Assembly (NCBI RefSeq): GCF_037414475.1
Contig: NZ_CP147913.1
Location: 8,256,501-8,320,500, forward strand
From: Myxococcus stipitatus
Lineage (GTDB): Bacteria; Myxococcota; Myxococcia; Myxococcales; Myxococcaceae
Length of the DNA stretch: 64,000 nt
Direction: 5' to 3'
Within the stretch, counting starts at the first letter, position 1; each line of letters begins with the position of its first letter. This document shows, one piece after another, positions 8,279-18,942 of the stretch. The notes under the pieces are model-generated. The model saw only the letters and a program-made list of their open reading frames with translations. It had not been told where the DNA came from and ran no database searches. The position numbers and the translations under genes are program-made.

Positions 8279-9877
8279 TCAGCGGCGGTTGGTCACGATG
8301 TCCGCGTGCTTCTCGCGGAATTCGGAGTACGGGCCATTGAAGTCGAGGACCTCCTTGCCCGCCTGGAGCGACCAGATGCGGGTGGCGACCTCGGAGATGA
8401 GCTCCTGGTCGTGCGTCACGACGATGACGGTGCCCTCGAACTTCTGGAGGCCCTCGGCGAGCGCGGAGATGGACTCGAGGTCCAGGTGGTTGGTGGGCTC
8501 GTCGAGCACGAGGACGTTGTCCTGCATGATCATCAACTTGGAGAGCAGCAGGCGCACCGTCTCACCACCGGAGAGGGTGTCCGTGTTCTTCATCCGCTCC
8601 TCGCCGGAGAAGAGCATCCGGCCGAGGACGCCGGAGATCTCCTCGTTGGTGAGCTTGTCGTGCAAGTCACGCAGCCACCCGAAGCAGGTGGTGCCCTTGC
8701 GCACGGCGCCGTGGTGGTCCTGCGGCAGGTAGCCGACGGTGGCCTGGTGGCCCCAGACAATCTTGCCGGTGTCGGACTCCAACTGGTTGGCGATCATCCG
8801 CACCAGGGTGGACTTGCCCACGCCGTTGCGGCCGATGACGCAGATCTTCTCGCCCTTGCACACCAGCGCGTTGAAGGGGCGGATGACGGGCTCGCCGTCG
8901 AAGGACTTGCTGATGCCCTCCACCATGAGCGTCTGCCGGCCGCTGACGACCTTCTGGTCGAAGCGGATGAACGGACGGGCGATGTTGGAGCGCTTGAGGT
9001 CGTCCGACTTGAGCTTCTCGATCTGCTTGATGCGGCTCTGCACCTGGGAGGCGCGCGTGCCGGCGCTGAAGCGGGCGACGAAGTCCTGGAGCTGGGCGAT
9101 CTTCTTCTTCTTCTCCGCCGTCTCGGACTCGACGCGGGTGCGCAGCTGGGCCTTCTGCCGGACCATGTCGTCGTAGCCACCCGTGTACTGGATGATGGCT
9201 TCGTAATCGATGTCCGCGATGTGCGTGCAGATGGAGTTGAGGAAGTGCCGGTCGTGGCTGATGGTGACGAGCACGCCCTCGAACTCGTGGAGGAAGTTCT
9301 CCAGCCAGCGGATGGAGTCGATGTCGAGGTTGTTCGTGGGCTCGTCGAGCAAAAGCCCCTCGGGCTTGCCGAACAGGGCCTGGGCGAGCAGCACGCGCAG
9401 CTTCAAGCCGCCGGTGAGCTGGCGCATGGGGCCCTCGTGGAAGGGCTCGTCGATGCCCAGGCCGGCGAGCAGCGTGGCCGCGTCGCTCTCCGCGGAGTAG
9501 CCGTCCTCCTCGGCGATGACGCCCTCCAGCTCACCCAGCCGGTTGCCGTCCTCCTCGGTGATGTCGGCCTTGGCGAGCAGGGCGTTCTTCTCCGACATGG
9601 CGTCCCACAGGGGCTTGTTGCCCATGAGGACGACGTCGAGGACGCGGTTCTCCTCGTAGCGGAAGTGGTCCTGGCGGAGGATGCCCAGCTTGCGCGGGCG
9701 GATGATGCTGCCCATGTCCGCTTCCTCGTCTCCGGCGAGGATCTTCATGAACGTGGACTTGCCCGCCCCGTTGGGGCCGGTCAGGCCGTAGCGGCGACCC
9801 GGGGAGAAGGTGACGTTGACCTCCTCGAAGAGCTTCTTGGGCCCGTAGGCCTTGGAGACGTTGATGACGTTGAACAT
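8279..9877 (-). CDS. ybiT: ABC-F family ATPase, YbiT type
   Basis: A 532-residue soluble protein with two ABC ATPase domains and no membrane segment. Domain 1 has Walker A GPNGAGKST (34-42), a variant signature LTGG (154-157) and Walker B LLLDEPTNNLD. Domain 2 has GRNGVGKST, canonical LSGGE and LVLDEPTNHLD. A basic interdomain helix (ETAEKKKKIAQLQDFVARF) is the P-site tRNA interaction motif region. The N-terminus (MFNVINVSKAYGPKKLFEEV) aligns with E. coli YbiT, supporting the ATG at 9877 over a TTG at 9916. ABC-F proteins bind the ribosomal E site and relieve stalling; some give antibiotic resistance. The gene diverges from tgt, another translation-related gene. Confidence 0.92.
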   Translation of the reverse strand: MFNVINVSKAYGPKKLFEEVNVTFSPGRRYGLTGPNGAGKSTFMKILAGDEEADMGSIIRPRKLGILRQDHFRYEENRVLDVVLMGNKPLWDAMSEKNALLAKADITEEDGNRLGELEGVIAEEDGYSAESDAATLLAGLGIDEPFHEGPMRQLTGGLKLRVLLAQALFGKPEGLLLDEPTNNLDIDSIRWLENFLHEFEGVLVTISHDRHFLNSICTHIADIDYEAIIQYTGGYDDMVRQKAQLRTRVESETAEKKKKIAQLQDFVARFSAGTRASQVQSRIKQIEKLKSDDLKRSNIARPFIRFDQKVVSGRQTLMVEGISKSFDGEPVIRPFNALVCKGEKICVIGRNGVGKSTLVRMIANQLESDTGKIVWGHQATVGYLPQDHHGAVRKGTTCFGWLRDLHDKLTNEEISGVLGRMLFSGEERMKNTDTLSGGETVRLLLSKLMIMQDNVLVLDEPTNHLDLESISALAEGLQKFEGTVIVVTHDQELISEVATRIWSLQAGKEVLDFNGPYSEFREKHADIVTNRR

Positions 9878-10008
9878 GGCGGGGGCGTTGTAGCGGAATT
9901 GACGCGGAGCGGCCAAGGAAGCGTGGATTCGCGTCCCCTCTGTCTCGCGGTGACCTCATGAAACGCCCGGAGGTCCACGAAAAATGCCCTGGAATGGCGG
10001 GCTCTTGA

Positions 10009-12101
<2,093 letters not shown>

Positions 12102-12109
12102 GGCGGGCG

Positions 12110-12979
12110 ATGAGTGACGCCCTTCACCTGGACGATTGGGGCGGCACCGGCCCGGTGCTGCATCTGGCGCACGCCAATGGTTTCCCCCCGGGCACGTACC
12201 GCAAGCTCATCGAGCTGTTGAAGCCGTCCTACCGCGTCGTCACGGTGCGCAGCCGGTGTCTGGTGCCGGGCTCGGACCCGCGCTCGATGCGGACCTGGGA
12301 TGACATGGCGGAGGACCTGATTGCGGCCCTGCGCGCGGCGAAGCTGGACGGGGTCATCGGCGTGGGGCACAGCATGGGCGGGGTGGCGACGCTGCTGGCC
12401 TCCGTGAAGGAGCCGGGGTTGTTCCGGGCTGTCGTCGCGCTGGACCCGGTGTTGTTCTCGGGGTGGCGCAAGGCCGCGATTGATGTGCTGCGAGTGTTGG
12501 GACAGCTCGGCCGGGTTCCTCCCGCGAGCCTGGCGCGCCGGCGGCGCGAGCGTTGGGGTTCTCGCGAGGAAGCGGCGCTGAGCTACCGCAAGAAGCCGTT
12601 GTTCCGTGCCTTCGATGCGGCGTGCTTCGAGGACTACCTCCGGTATGGACTGACGGAGGCGCCTGAGGGCGGCCTGCGTCTGACCATTCCGCGCGAGTGG
12701 GAGGCCCGGGTCTTCGAGACCTACACGAAGGACGTGTGGCGCTCCCTGCGCGCGGTCCGGGGGGCATCGCTCATCGTGCGGGGGCGTGACACGGACACGC
12801 TGGTGCCGGCCGCGTTCGCTCGGGCCCGCAGGGTCATGCCGGAGACGCTGTTCAGCGAGCTCCCCGGCGGACATCTGTTTCCCCTGGAGGACCCGCAGGC
12901 GTGTGTCCGCTGCATCCTCACGTTCTTGGAAACCGTCGAGAAGCGGACCGGGACAGGGGATGGGGCCGCCGCGCGCTGA
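12110..12979 (+). CDS. Alpha/beta hydrolase
   Basis: A 289-residue hydrolase. The nucleophile elbow is GHSMGG, the acid is probably the Asp in RGRDTDTLV, and the His is in PGGHLFPLE, all in the usual order. The oxyanion region near the start is LAHANGFPPGTYRKL. A cap with a basic stretch (LARRRRERWGS) lies mid-protein. I chose the ATG at 12110, nine bases after the methyltransferase stop; a GTG at 12092 would overlap that gene. It is the third gene of the tgt operon, but its substrate cannot be read from sequence. Confidence 0.85.
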   Translation: MSDALHLDDWGGTGPVLHLAHANGFPPGTYRKLIELLKPSYRVVTVRSRCLVPGSDPRSMRTWDDMAEDLIAALRAAKLDGVIGVGHSMGGVATLLASVKEPGLFRAVVALDPVLFSGWRKAAIDVLRVLGQLGRVPPASLARRRRERWGSREEAALSYRKKPLFRAFDAACFEDYLRYGLTEAPEGGLRLTIPREWEARVFETYTKDVWRSLRAVRGASLIVRGRDTDTLVPAAFARARRVMPETLFSELPGGHLFPLEDPQACVRCILTFLETVEKRTGTGDGAAAR

Positions 12980-13087
12980 GTCCCGAGATGGGATTCGGAA
13001 CCGTGTCGCTTCGCGTTGGCGCGGTGATGCGTGGCCCCTATGCTTTGCGCGGCTTCGTCCTTTCCCTGAGCGCACTCCCGAGGACTC

Positions 13088-14296
13088 ATGTCCCCCACGA
13101 ACGTCAACAGCAAGCCGTCCGTCTTCACTGCCCATCGAACGACCCAGGCACCTGCGTCCACGCAGAGCAAGACGGCCGAAGTGGAGAAGGCGCAGGAGGC
13201 CGCGAAGGCCCTCGAGACGAAGGGGACGGAGTCGTCGACCCTCGCGAAGAAGGACGATTTCACGGGCAAGAAGGACCCCGCGGGCTCGTCGGGCAAGCCA
13301 CACCTGGCGTCCACCTTGGAGCATCCCACCCTGGCGTTGAACAAGGTGGCGCAGAACCCCTCCGTCCCCCAGCGGCGCAACAGCGTGGACCTGGCGAAGT
13401 TCCAGGATGGCATGGATGAGATTCGCCGGACCCTGACTCACCAGACGCAGATTGTCCCGCGGCCGTTCATCAAGGATGCCTGTGATTCCATCAACGCGAA
13501 GGTCCCTGGCGCGAAGGTGCTGCACTACATCGACCAGAGCCAGAACCCCATCATGGCCAACCCCGAGGTCCAGGCGGCCTTCTCACAGGGCTCCCAAGGG
13601 GTTTGCAGCGTCATGACCTCCGAATGGATCCGGATGAACCAGGGCGCGCCGAATCAGGCCACGGCCGTGGCGAACTTCTCCCAGTTGGTGGAGCACAAGT
13701 TCGGCAATCTCATCATCGGCCAGCAGCATGAAGCGGAGTCAATCAACAGGATTCATACGTTGGCGGACGACATGCGGACCGAGGTCGCGAACTACCATGC
13801 CTTGAAGGCCGAGAAGGACAAGGTCGTCGCTGCGCACGGGGCTGACTCGCCGCAGGCACATGCGCTTGAGGCCCGGATCGACGCCTCCTATCAGAACGCA
13901 CTCAACATCTCCCAGACGCAAGACCAGGTGAATGCGGGGTTGGGGCGAGGAACGCGGGTCCATCAGGGACCGACCAAGGACCTCGGCCGCATCCTGGCGT
14001 CGCAGCCACTCGAGAATGGCTATTACCGCCTCGGCCTGACGCCGAAGAATGGCGGCGCGGGAGGGGACGACTCGGGCCACGTGGTGGGACTGCTCAAGAC
14101 AGACACCACCTGCCGGTTCATGGATGCGAACACCGCCGAGTGGGAAGTCCCCAATCCGTCGGACTTGAATACGCTCGTGACCGAGCACGTGAAGCAGATG
14201 TACACGTCCAGCTTGTGGAGGAACTCCACCAGCGGTTTCAACGCGGCGGACTTCCAACTGCACCTCGTCGCCAAGCTCCCTCCCGCCACGGCGTAG
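13088..14296 (+). CDS. Candidate YopT-like (peptidase C58) cysteine protease, possible effector
   Basis: A 402-residue protein with GAGG six bases before the ATG. Residues 1-100 are low complexity and Lys/Ser/Thr/Ala-rich, with no signal peptide or membrane segment. The C-terminal part carries a pattern like family C58: C173 in SQGVCSVMTSEW, H331 in DDSGHVVGLLK and D346 in CRFMDANTAEW. The H-to-D spacing is 15, the same as I recall for AvrPphB, and the GxC-xxx-W context and the FMDAN strand fit as well. C58 enzymes include YopT, which cleaves prenylated Rho GTPases, and plant-pathogen effectors. The middle (215-290) is helical. Neighbours give no secretion system. The call is inference from motif order and spacing; another papain-like fold is possible. 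Confidence 0.5.
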   Translation: MSPTNVNSKPSVFTAHRTTQAPASTQSKTAEVEKAQEAAKALETKGTESSTLAKKDDFTGKKDPAGSSGKPHLASTLEHPTLALNKVAQNPSVPQRRNSVDLAKFQDGMDEIRRTLTHQTQIVPRPFIKDACDSINAKVPGAKVLHYIDQSQNPIMANPEVQAAFSQGSQGVCSVMTSEWIRMNQGAPNQATAVANFSQLVEHKFGNLIIGQQHEAESINRIHTLADDMRTEVANYHALKAEKDKVVAAHGADSPQAHALEARIDASYQNALNISQTQDQVNAGLGRGTRVHQGPTKDLGRILASQPLENGYYRLGLTPKNGGAGGDDSGHVVGLLKTDTTCRFMDANTAEWEVPNPSDLNTLVTEHVKQMYTSSLWRNSTSGFNAADFQLHLVAKLPPATA

Positions 14297-14311
14297 CCGC
14301 GGGCCCAGGCG

Positions 14312-14352
14312 CTCGCCGGGTCAGCGCGGCCACTGCACCTGCGCCCGGCGAG
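14312..14352. terminator. Inverted repeat between convergent genes
   Basis: CTCGCCGGG (14312-14320) pairs perfectly with CCCGGCGAG (14344-14352) across a 23-base loop. It ends one base before the stop of the leftward VOC gene and starts 16 bases after the stop of the rightward protease-like gene. A bidirectional terminator is likely, though no T-run is present. Confidence 0.4.
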
Positions 14353-14715
14353 TCACGTCTCGGGGAACCAGCAGACGCCCAGCCGGTTGCCATCCAGGTC
14401 CTTGAAGTCGAAGAAGCTCACGTCGGGCATGACCACGATGTCCTCGACCGTGGCCCCGGCTTTCTTCAAGCGGCGATGGGCTTCCTTGATGTCGGAGGCA
14501 TGGAAGTTGAGCGGAGCGTGCACGGTGAACGGCTGGAACGCTCCCTCGGGTTGATACAGGGTGACAGCTGTCTCGCCCGCGTTCAGCGCCGCGTAGTTGC
14601 CCGAGTGCCAGCGCAGCGTGAACCCCAAGGTCTCCGTGTACCAGGGGATTGCCGCGACAAGGTCGCGCACGGGGATGAAGACGGTGTCGACGCGTTTGAA
14701 CAAGGGGGCGCTCAA
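14353..14715 (-). CDS. VOC-fold (glyoxalase/bleomycin-resistance-like) protein
   Basis: A 120-residue VOC domain. No ATG is available; the TTG at 14715 is preceded by GGAGGAG at a good distance and begins just before the fold (FKRVDTVFIPVRDLVAAIPWY in part: VDTVFIPVRDL, WYTETLGF). The C-terminal half has VSFFDFKDLDGNRLGVCWFP, with the FFDFKDLDGN turn typical of the family. Compared with the VOC protein at 6.6-7.0 kb it shares only the general fold. It converges with the protease-like gene and sits 67 bases downstream of the OmpA-type lipoprotein. The substrate is unknown. Confidence 0.8.
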   Translation of the reverse strand: MSAPLFKRVDTVFIPVRDLVAAIPWYTETLGFTLRWHSGNYAALNAGETAVTLYQPEGAFQPFTVHAPLNFHASDIKEAHRRLKKAGATVEDIVVMPDVSFFDFKDLDGNRLGVCWFPET

Positions 14716-14782
14716 GGATGTCTCCTCCAAGGCCGGCCACCCTAATCGAGAACCGTGCCCCGCACAGCGCGGACGGCGGCAC

Positions 14783-15298
14783 TCAGTGCAGCCACTGCAC
14801 CTCCGCGCGCCGGTTCTTCTCCAGCGCCGTCGCCGAGAGCGGACGCTCCTCGCCATAGGACAAGGTGGACAGCCGCGACGACTCCACGCCCAGCCGGCGC
14901 AGGTAGTCGCGGACCACGGAGGCGCGGCGCTGGCCCAGCGCGAGGTTGTACTCCGTCGTCCCCAGCTCACAGGTATGGCCGGTGATGCTCACCCGGGCCT
15001 CGGGACGTTTGCGCAGCGCATCCGCCAGCTGCGTCAGCGCGTCGCGGAACTCGGGCCGGAGCGTCGTCGAGTCGAGCTCGAAGTAGACCGGCTCCATCGT
15101 CAGGGGAATCAGCTCCACGTCGGGGGACTCGGTCATGGAGGTGGGCCGCTCGTTCTCCGGCCGCGCGGTGACCGGGGCGTCGCGTGTCTGGGTTTGTGGG
15201 GAGACGGCGGGGATGGGCTGCCGCGCTGCACAACCCACAACGGTGAAGAAGACCGCGAGGAGCGGGAGAAGAGGGCGCATGCCTCCGTGAAGAAGCAT
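14783..15298 (-). CDS. OmpA-family (Pal-like) lipoprotein
   Basis: A 171-residue outer-membrane lipoprotein. The signal peptide ends in FFTVVGC, where Cys is lipidated. After a Pro/Thr linker comes an OmpA C-terminal peptidoglycan-binding domain: VYFELDSTTLRPEFRDAL, ITGHTCELGTTEYNLALGQRRA (core ITGHTCELGTTEYN), then LSTLSYGEERPL and RRAEVQWL. The fold's conserved Asp and Arg appear in the ELGTTEYNLALGQRRAS stretch. Two ATGs compete; the one at 15298 is preferred, since the inner ATG at 15280 has its GGAGG only one base away. Likely tethers the outer membrane to the cell wall. It follows no obvious tol gene. Confidence 0.88.
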   Translation of the reverse strand: MLLHGGMRPLLPLLAVFFTVVGCAARQPIPAVSPQTQTRDAPVTARPENERPTSMTESPDVELIPLTMEPVYFELDSTTLRPEFRDALTQLADALRKRPEARVSITGHTCELGTTEYNLALGQRRASVVRDYLRRLGVESSRLSTLSYGEERPLSATALEKNRRAEVQWLH

Positions 15299-15378
15299 GC
15301 GCCATGCCGTGAAATCTTCCTTCGAGGACTGCCCGAGGCCACCTGTCGCGTCGTTGCAGAACGCCCAGGTGTCCGTGG

Positions 15379-16740
15379 CTATTTGCCTTCCGAACGCTCG
15401 CGGCGGTGGATGGTGGAGACGTCGATGCCCAAGAGCTCCGCGGCGCGTGTCTTGTTCCCCCCGCACCGGGAGACGGCCCACGCGATGTATTCACTCTCGA
15501 GCCGGCGCAAGGGAATCACCTCCCTCTGGGCCTCCATCAGCGGATGTTGCTCGGAGGTGCCTTCGGAGAGATGGGGATGGAGTTGCTCCATGTCAACTGT
15601 CTCCCGTGTCCCCAGCACCACCAGCCGCTCCACCAGGTTCTCCAACTCGCGCACGTTGCCGGGCCAGCGCTGCGCACACAGCGCCGCGACACAGGCCTGC
15701 TCGAAGCGCTGCACGGGGGAGCGCGGGTTGCGGTCGCGCGCCTGCTCCAGGAAGTGCTCGGCGAGGGCGGGGATGTCCTCGGGCCGCTCCCGGAGGGGCG
15801 GGGCTCGCAACGTCACGACATTGAGACGGTAGAACAGGTCGGCGCGGAAGCGGCCCTCCTTCACCCGGGCCTCCAGGTCCTGGTGGGTCGCCGCCACCAC
15901 GCGCACATCCACCGTCCGGGAGCCATCCGCTCCCACCGCCCGCACCTCACCCTCCGCCAGCACGCGCAAGAGCCGCGCCTGGAGCTCCGGCGCCATGTCC
16001 CCGATTTCATCCAGGAACAGCGTGCCGCCATCGGCCTCCACGAACAGCCCTCGCCGGGCGCTGGTCGCCCCCGAGAACGCGCCCTTCACGTGGCCGAACA
16101 GCTCGCTCTCCAGCAGCGTGTGGGGCAGGGCGGTGCAGTTGACCGCGACGAAGGGCCCCGCGCGCCGGGTCCCCTCGAAATGCAGCGCCCGAGCCACCAG
16201 CTCCTTGCCGCTGCCGCTCTCGCCGCGCACCAGCACGGGGGCGCTGGACCACGCCACCCGCTCCACCAGCGAGTACAGGGCCCTCATCGCCGCGCTGCGC
16301 CCCACCATCGCGCCCAGGCGTCCGCGGTCCTCGGCCTGCTGCTTCAGCGTGCGGTGCTCGGCGCGCACGCGGCGCTCTTCCAGCGCGCGGCCCACGTACA
16401 GGCGCACCTCGTCCAGCCGGAAGGGCTTGGCGAAGTAGTGCCACGCGCCGCGCTTCATGGCCTCCACCGCGTTCTCCACGCCGCCGAAGGCCGTCATCAT
16501 CAGCACGGGCAGGTCCGGGTCCAGCTTGCGCGCGGCGTCCAGCACATCGAAGCCATCCACGTCCTGCATGCGCAGGTCGCAGATGACGGCGTCGAACACG
16601 GCCGAGCGAAGCTGGGCGATGGCATCCGCGCCGCCCGACGCCACGTCCACCGTGTAGCCTGCGTCCGCCAGGGGCTCGCGCAGCATCTGTCCCATCTCGA
16701 CGTGGTCATCCACGACGAGGACCCGGGCTCTAACCGACAT
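15379..16740 (-). CDS. NtrC-family sigma-54-dependent response regulator
   Basis: A 453-residue regulator. Receiver domain (1-120): DD at 11-12, phospho-acceptor D55 in ICDLRM, and K in YFAKPF. AAA+ domain: Walker A GESGSGKE, the sigma-54 contact loop GAFSGA (Ser replaces Thr of GAFTGA), Walker B GGTLFLDEIGD, and the R-finger region FRADLFYRLNVV. The C-terminal Fis-like HTH is GGNKTRAAELLGIDVSTIHR. It activates sigma-54 promoters when phosphorylated, presumably by the kinase whose end overlaps its start by 11 bases. The operon is DUF3014 protein, kinase, then this regulator. Its target is not evident here. Confidence 0.93.
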   Translation of the reverse strand: MSVRARVLVVDDHVEMGQMLREPLADAGYTVDVASGGADAIAQLRSAVFDAVICDLRMQDVDGFDVLDAARKLDPDLPVLMMTAFGGVENAVEAMKRGAWHYFAKPFRLDEVRLYVGRALEERRVRAEHRTLKQQAEDRGRLGAMVGRSAAMRALYSLVERVAWSSAPVLVRGESGSGKELVARALHFEGTRRAGPFVAVNCTALPHTLLESELFGHVKGAFSGATSARRGLFVEADGGTLFLDEIGDMAPELQARLLRVLAEGEVRAVGADGSRTVDVRVVAATHQDLEARVKEGRFRADLFYRLNVVTLRAPPLRERPEDIPALAEHFLEQARDRNPRSPVQRFEQACVAALCAQRWPGNVRELENLVERLVVLGTRETVDMEQLHPHLSEGTSEQHPLMEAQREVIPLRRLESEYIAWAVSRCGGNKTRAAELLGIDVSTIHRRERSEGK

Positions 16741-18862
16741 GTTGCTCCTCTCGCGCGGGGGCCGCGGCGGGCCATTGCAGCGTCACTCGTGTCCCCTGGC
16801 CGGGCGCGCTGTCCAGCTCGATGCGCCCGCCGTGGTTCCGAACGATGTGCGCCACCATGGTCAGCCCCAGGCCGGTGCCCAGACCGCGCTTCTTGGTGGT
16901 GAAGAAAGGGTCGAAGACTTGATGCAGATGCCGCGGAGCGATTCCGCAACCATCATCCTCGACCCGGATGCGGACCTGTCCCCATGCACCCGAGGCGTCC
17001 GCCTCCCCGAGTGACGCCGTCAACCGCACTTGTCCTCCGGGCCCACACGCGTCACACGCGTTGAGCAGCAGGTTGACCAGCACCTGCTGCAACTGGTCCG
17101 CGTCCGCCGCGAGCGGAGGCACGGTGGCGGAGACCTCCAGCTTCAGGTCCACGCGCCGCCGCTCCGCCTCGACCCGCAGCAGCTCCTGCACGCTCCCCGC
17201 GAGCGGCGCCAGCGGCACGGCCCGCGACTCCGCCGGCTGGAGGCGCGAGAAGTCGAGCAGCTGCCGGATGGTGCGGCTCACCCTGTCTATCTGCTCGACG
17301 ATGGTCCCCAGCCCCGGGGACTGGGGATGCTCCGCGCCCAGCTTGGCCTGCACGTATTCGGCGCGGCCCCGGATGACTCCCAGCGGGGTGCCAATCTCAT
17401 GCGCGATTCCCGCCGCGAGCACGCCCACCGTCGTCAGCTTCTCCGCGCGCAAGAGCTGTCCCTCCAGCGCGCGCAGGTCGCTCAGGTCCTCGAGCACCAG
17501 CAGCGTCCGGACATCGGGCTGGTGCGGCTCCAGCGGGACGGCGTGGACGTTGAAGTGGCCCTCCTCCTCGAAGAGCTGCAAGGGCACCCCGTGAAGGCTG
17601 CGCACGCGGTTGTCGCCCCCGGCCGCGTCGACCAGCTCCTCCAGGCGCTGGATGACGGGCGCATGGGCCTGGGGAAACGCCGCCGCCAGCGTGGAGCCCA
17701 CCGCGCCCGGGGGCATCCGCGAGCCGAGCGCGCGGTTGGCGGAGGTGATGCGGCCGGACGTGGACAGGGCGAGGACACCCGTGGGGATGTGGTCGAGAAT
17801 CTTCTGGGTCTTGTCGTGCAGGTGGGCCAGCCGGCTCGCGTGGCGCAGGCTCTCCTGGAGGGCCACGGCGCGGCTTCGCGCCAGCACGACATACACACCG
17901 AAGGCGATGAGGAAACACGAGACGAGGAAGGCCGCGAGCGACAGCCGCAGCACCAGGTTGCGCTCGTGGGAGCGCAGCCCCCGGGTGGAGGAGAGCGTGG
18001 CCAGCGGCCACATCGCGCCGTTCTTGATGCGCACCGGAGCAAAGCTCGCCACCACCTCCGCGTCGCCCAGGCCCAGCGTCATGGCCTCCGCGCGTTCGAT
18101 GAGCCGCGAGCCTTCCTCGCCCTCGCGCATGCTCCGCGCCAGCTCCGCCAGGCCCGGTGTGTCGGGAGGATTCCGGGCGAGCCGTTGATAGTGCGCCGCC
18201 AGCGAGGCGGCGCTCAGGGGCGTGGGGGACCCGTGGGCGCCGAGCAGCAGCAGGTGTGTGTCGCTTTCCGCGGTGAGCAGCTTGAGCGGCGCGAACAAGG
18301 GCTCGGCGTTCACCAGCACCACCACCGCGCCGCCGCCCTCGGGTGTGTCGGGAGGCAGCGCGGTGGCGAAGGCCCGCAGCCATCCGGAGGCATCCGCGGG
18401 CAGGGGCGGTGAGGACGCGATGTGCCCCGAGTCCCCCTGCATCGCGCTCATCGCGGTGCGGGCCAGCTCCTCGGCCGGGTACTGCCGGGCGAGCGACTCC
18501 CCCGTGCGCCGGTCCAGCAGCCGCAACCGCTCCCTTCCGTCCGGCCCGAAGACGACGATGGCCTTGTACTGACCCACGGCCTCCAGCAGCGCGCGCAGCT
18601 CGCGGCGGTGCTCCTCGGTGGTGCCGGGCTGGGAGAGGAGCTCCACGGTGAAGCGCAGGTCCTCGCCCACGTCCTCCAGGGCCTCGGAGACCCCCCTCGC
18701 GGCCTCCTGGAGCTGGGCCCGCCGCTCCCGGGCGAACTGGTCCACTAGGGCCTGCCTGTCTCTCTGGATGAAGTGCACAGCCCCACCGATGACGCCGGTG
18801 AGCGCCGTGCACAGCAGCAGGACAGGCAGCAGGGATGAGCGCATGAGGGCAGATACCAACAT
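16730..18862 (-). CDS. Membrane sensor histidine kinase
   Basis: A 710-residue kinase if started at the ATG at 18862; an ATG at 18844 is an alternative, and neither has a strong ribosome-binding site. The first 28 residues hold a membrane segment (LLPVLLLCTALTGVIGGAV). An extracytoplasmic sensor of about 250 residues (YKAIVVFGPDGRERLRLLD, double-PAS-like) is closed by a second helix near 290-310 (LAAFLVSCFLIAFGVYVVL). A PAS-like domain (ILDHIPTGVLALSTSGRI) precedes the phospho-acceptor box GIAHEIGTPLGVIRG and the ATPase boxes NLLLNACDA, DDGCGI, FFTTKKRGLGTGLGL. It is the cognate partner of the following sigma-54 regulator. Confidence 0.9.
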   Translation of the reverse strand: MLVSALMRSSLLPVLLLCTALTGVIGGAVHFIQRDRQALVDQFARERRAQLQEAARGVSEALEDVGEDLRFTVELLSQPGTTEEHRRELRALLEAVGQYKAIVVFGPDGRERLRLLDRRTGESLARQYPAEELARTAMSAMQGDSGHIASSPPLPADASGWLRAFATALPPDTPEGGGAVVVLVNAEPLFAPLKLLTAESDTHLLLLGAHGSPTPLSAASLAAHYQRLARNPPDTPGLAELARSMREGEEGSRLIERAEAMTLGLGDAEVVASFAPVRIKNGAMWPLATLSSTRGLRSHERNLVLRLSLAAFLVSCFLIAFGVYVVLARSRAVALQESLRHASRLAHLHDKTQKILDHIPTGVLALSTSGRITSANRALGSRMPPGAVGSTLAAAFPQAHAPVIQRLEELVDAAGGDNRVRSLHGVPLQLFEEEGHFNVHAVPLEPHQPDVRTLLVLEDLSDLRALEGQLLRAEKLTTVGVLAAGIAHEIGTPLGVIRGRAEYVQAKLGAEHPQSPGLGTIVEQIDRVSRTIRQLLDFSRLQPAESRAVPLAPLAGSVQELLRVEAERRRVDLKLEVSATVPPLAADADQLQQVLVNLLLNACDACGPGGQVRLTASLGEADASGAWGQVRIRVEDDGCGIAPRHLHQVFDPFFTTKKRGLGTGLGLTMVAHIVRNHGGRIELDSAPGQGTRVTLQWPAAAPAREEQHVG

Positions 18863-18942
18863 CCCGGCGCGAAGAGGGGGCGGATGCCCACCCGAGGGGG
18901 GACTGTCGCGCCGGGGAGCTGGCTTGGGGGGCGAGCGGCGGC

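Noticed and set aside
8075-9961. Long open frame of 628 codons antisense to the ABC-F gene
   Set aside because: Its translation is Val/Asp/Leu-rich low complexity with no domain, and the ABC-F gene on the other strand has complete motifs. It is a shadow caused by GC-rich codon bias.
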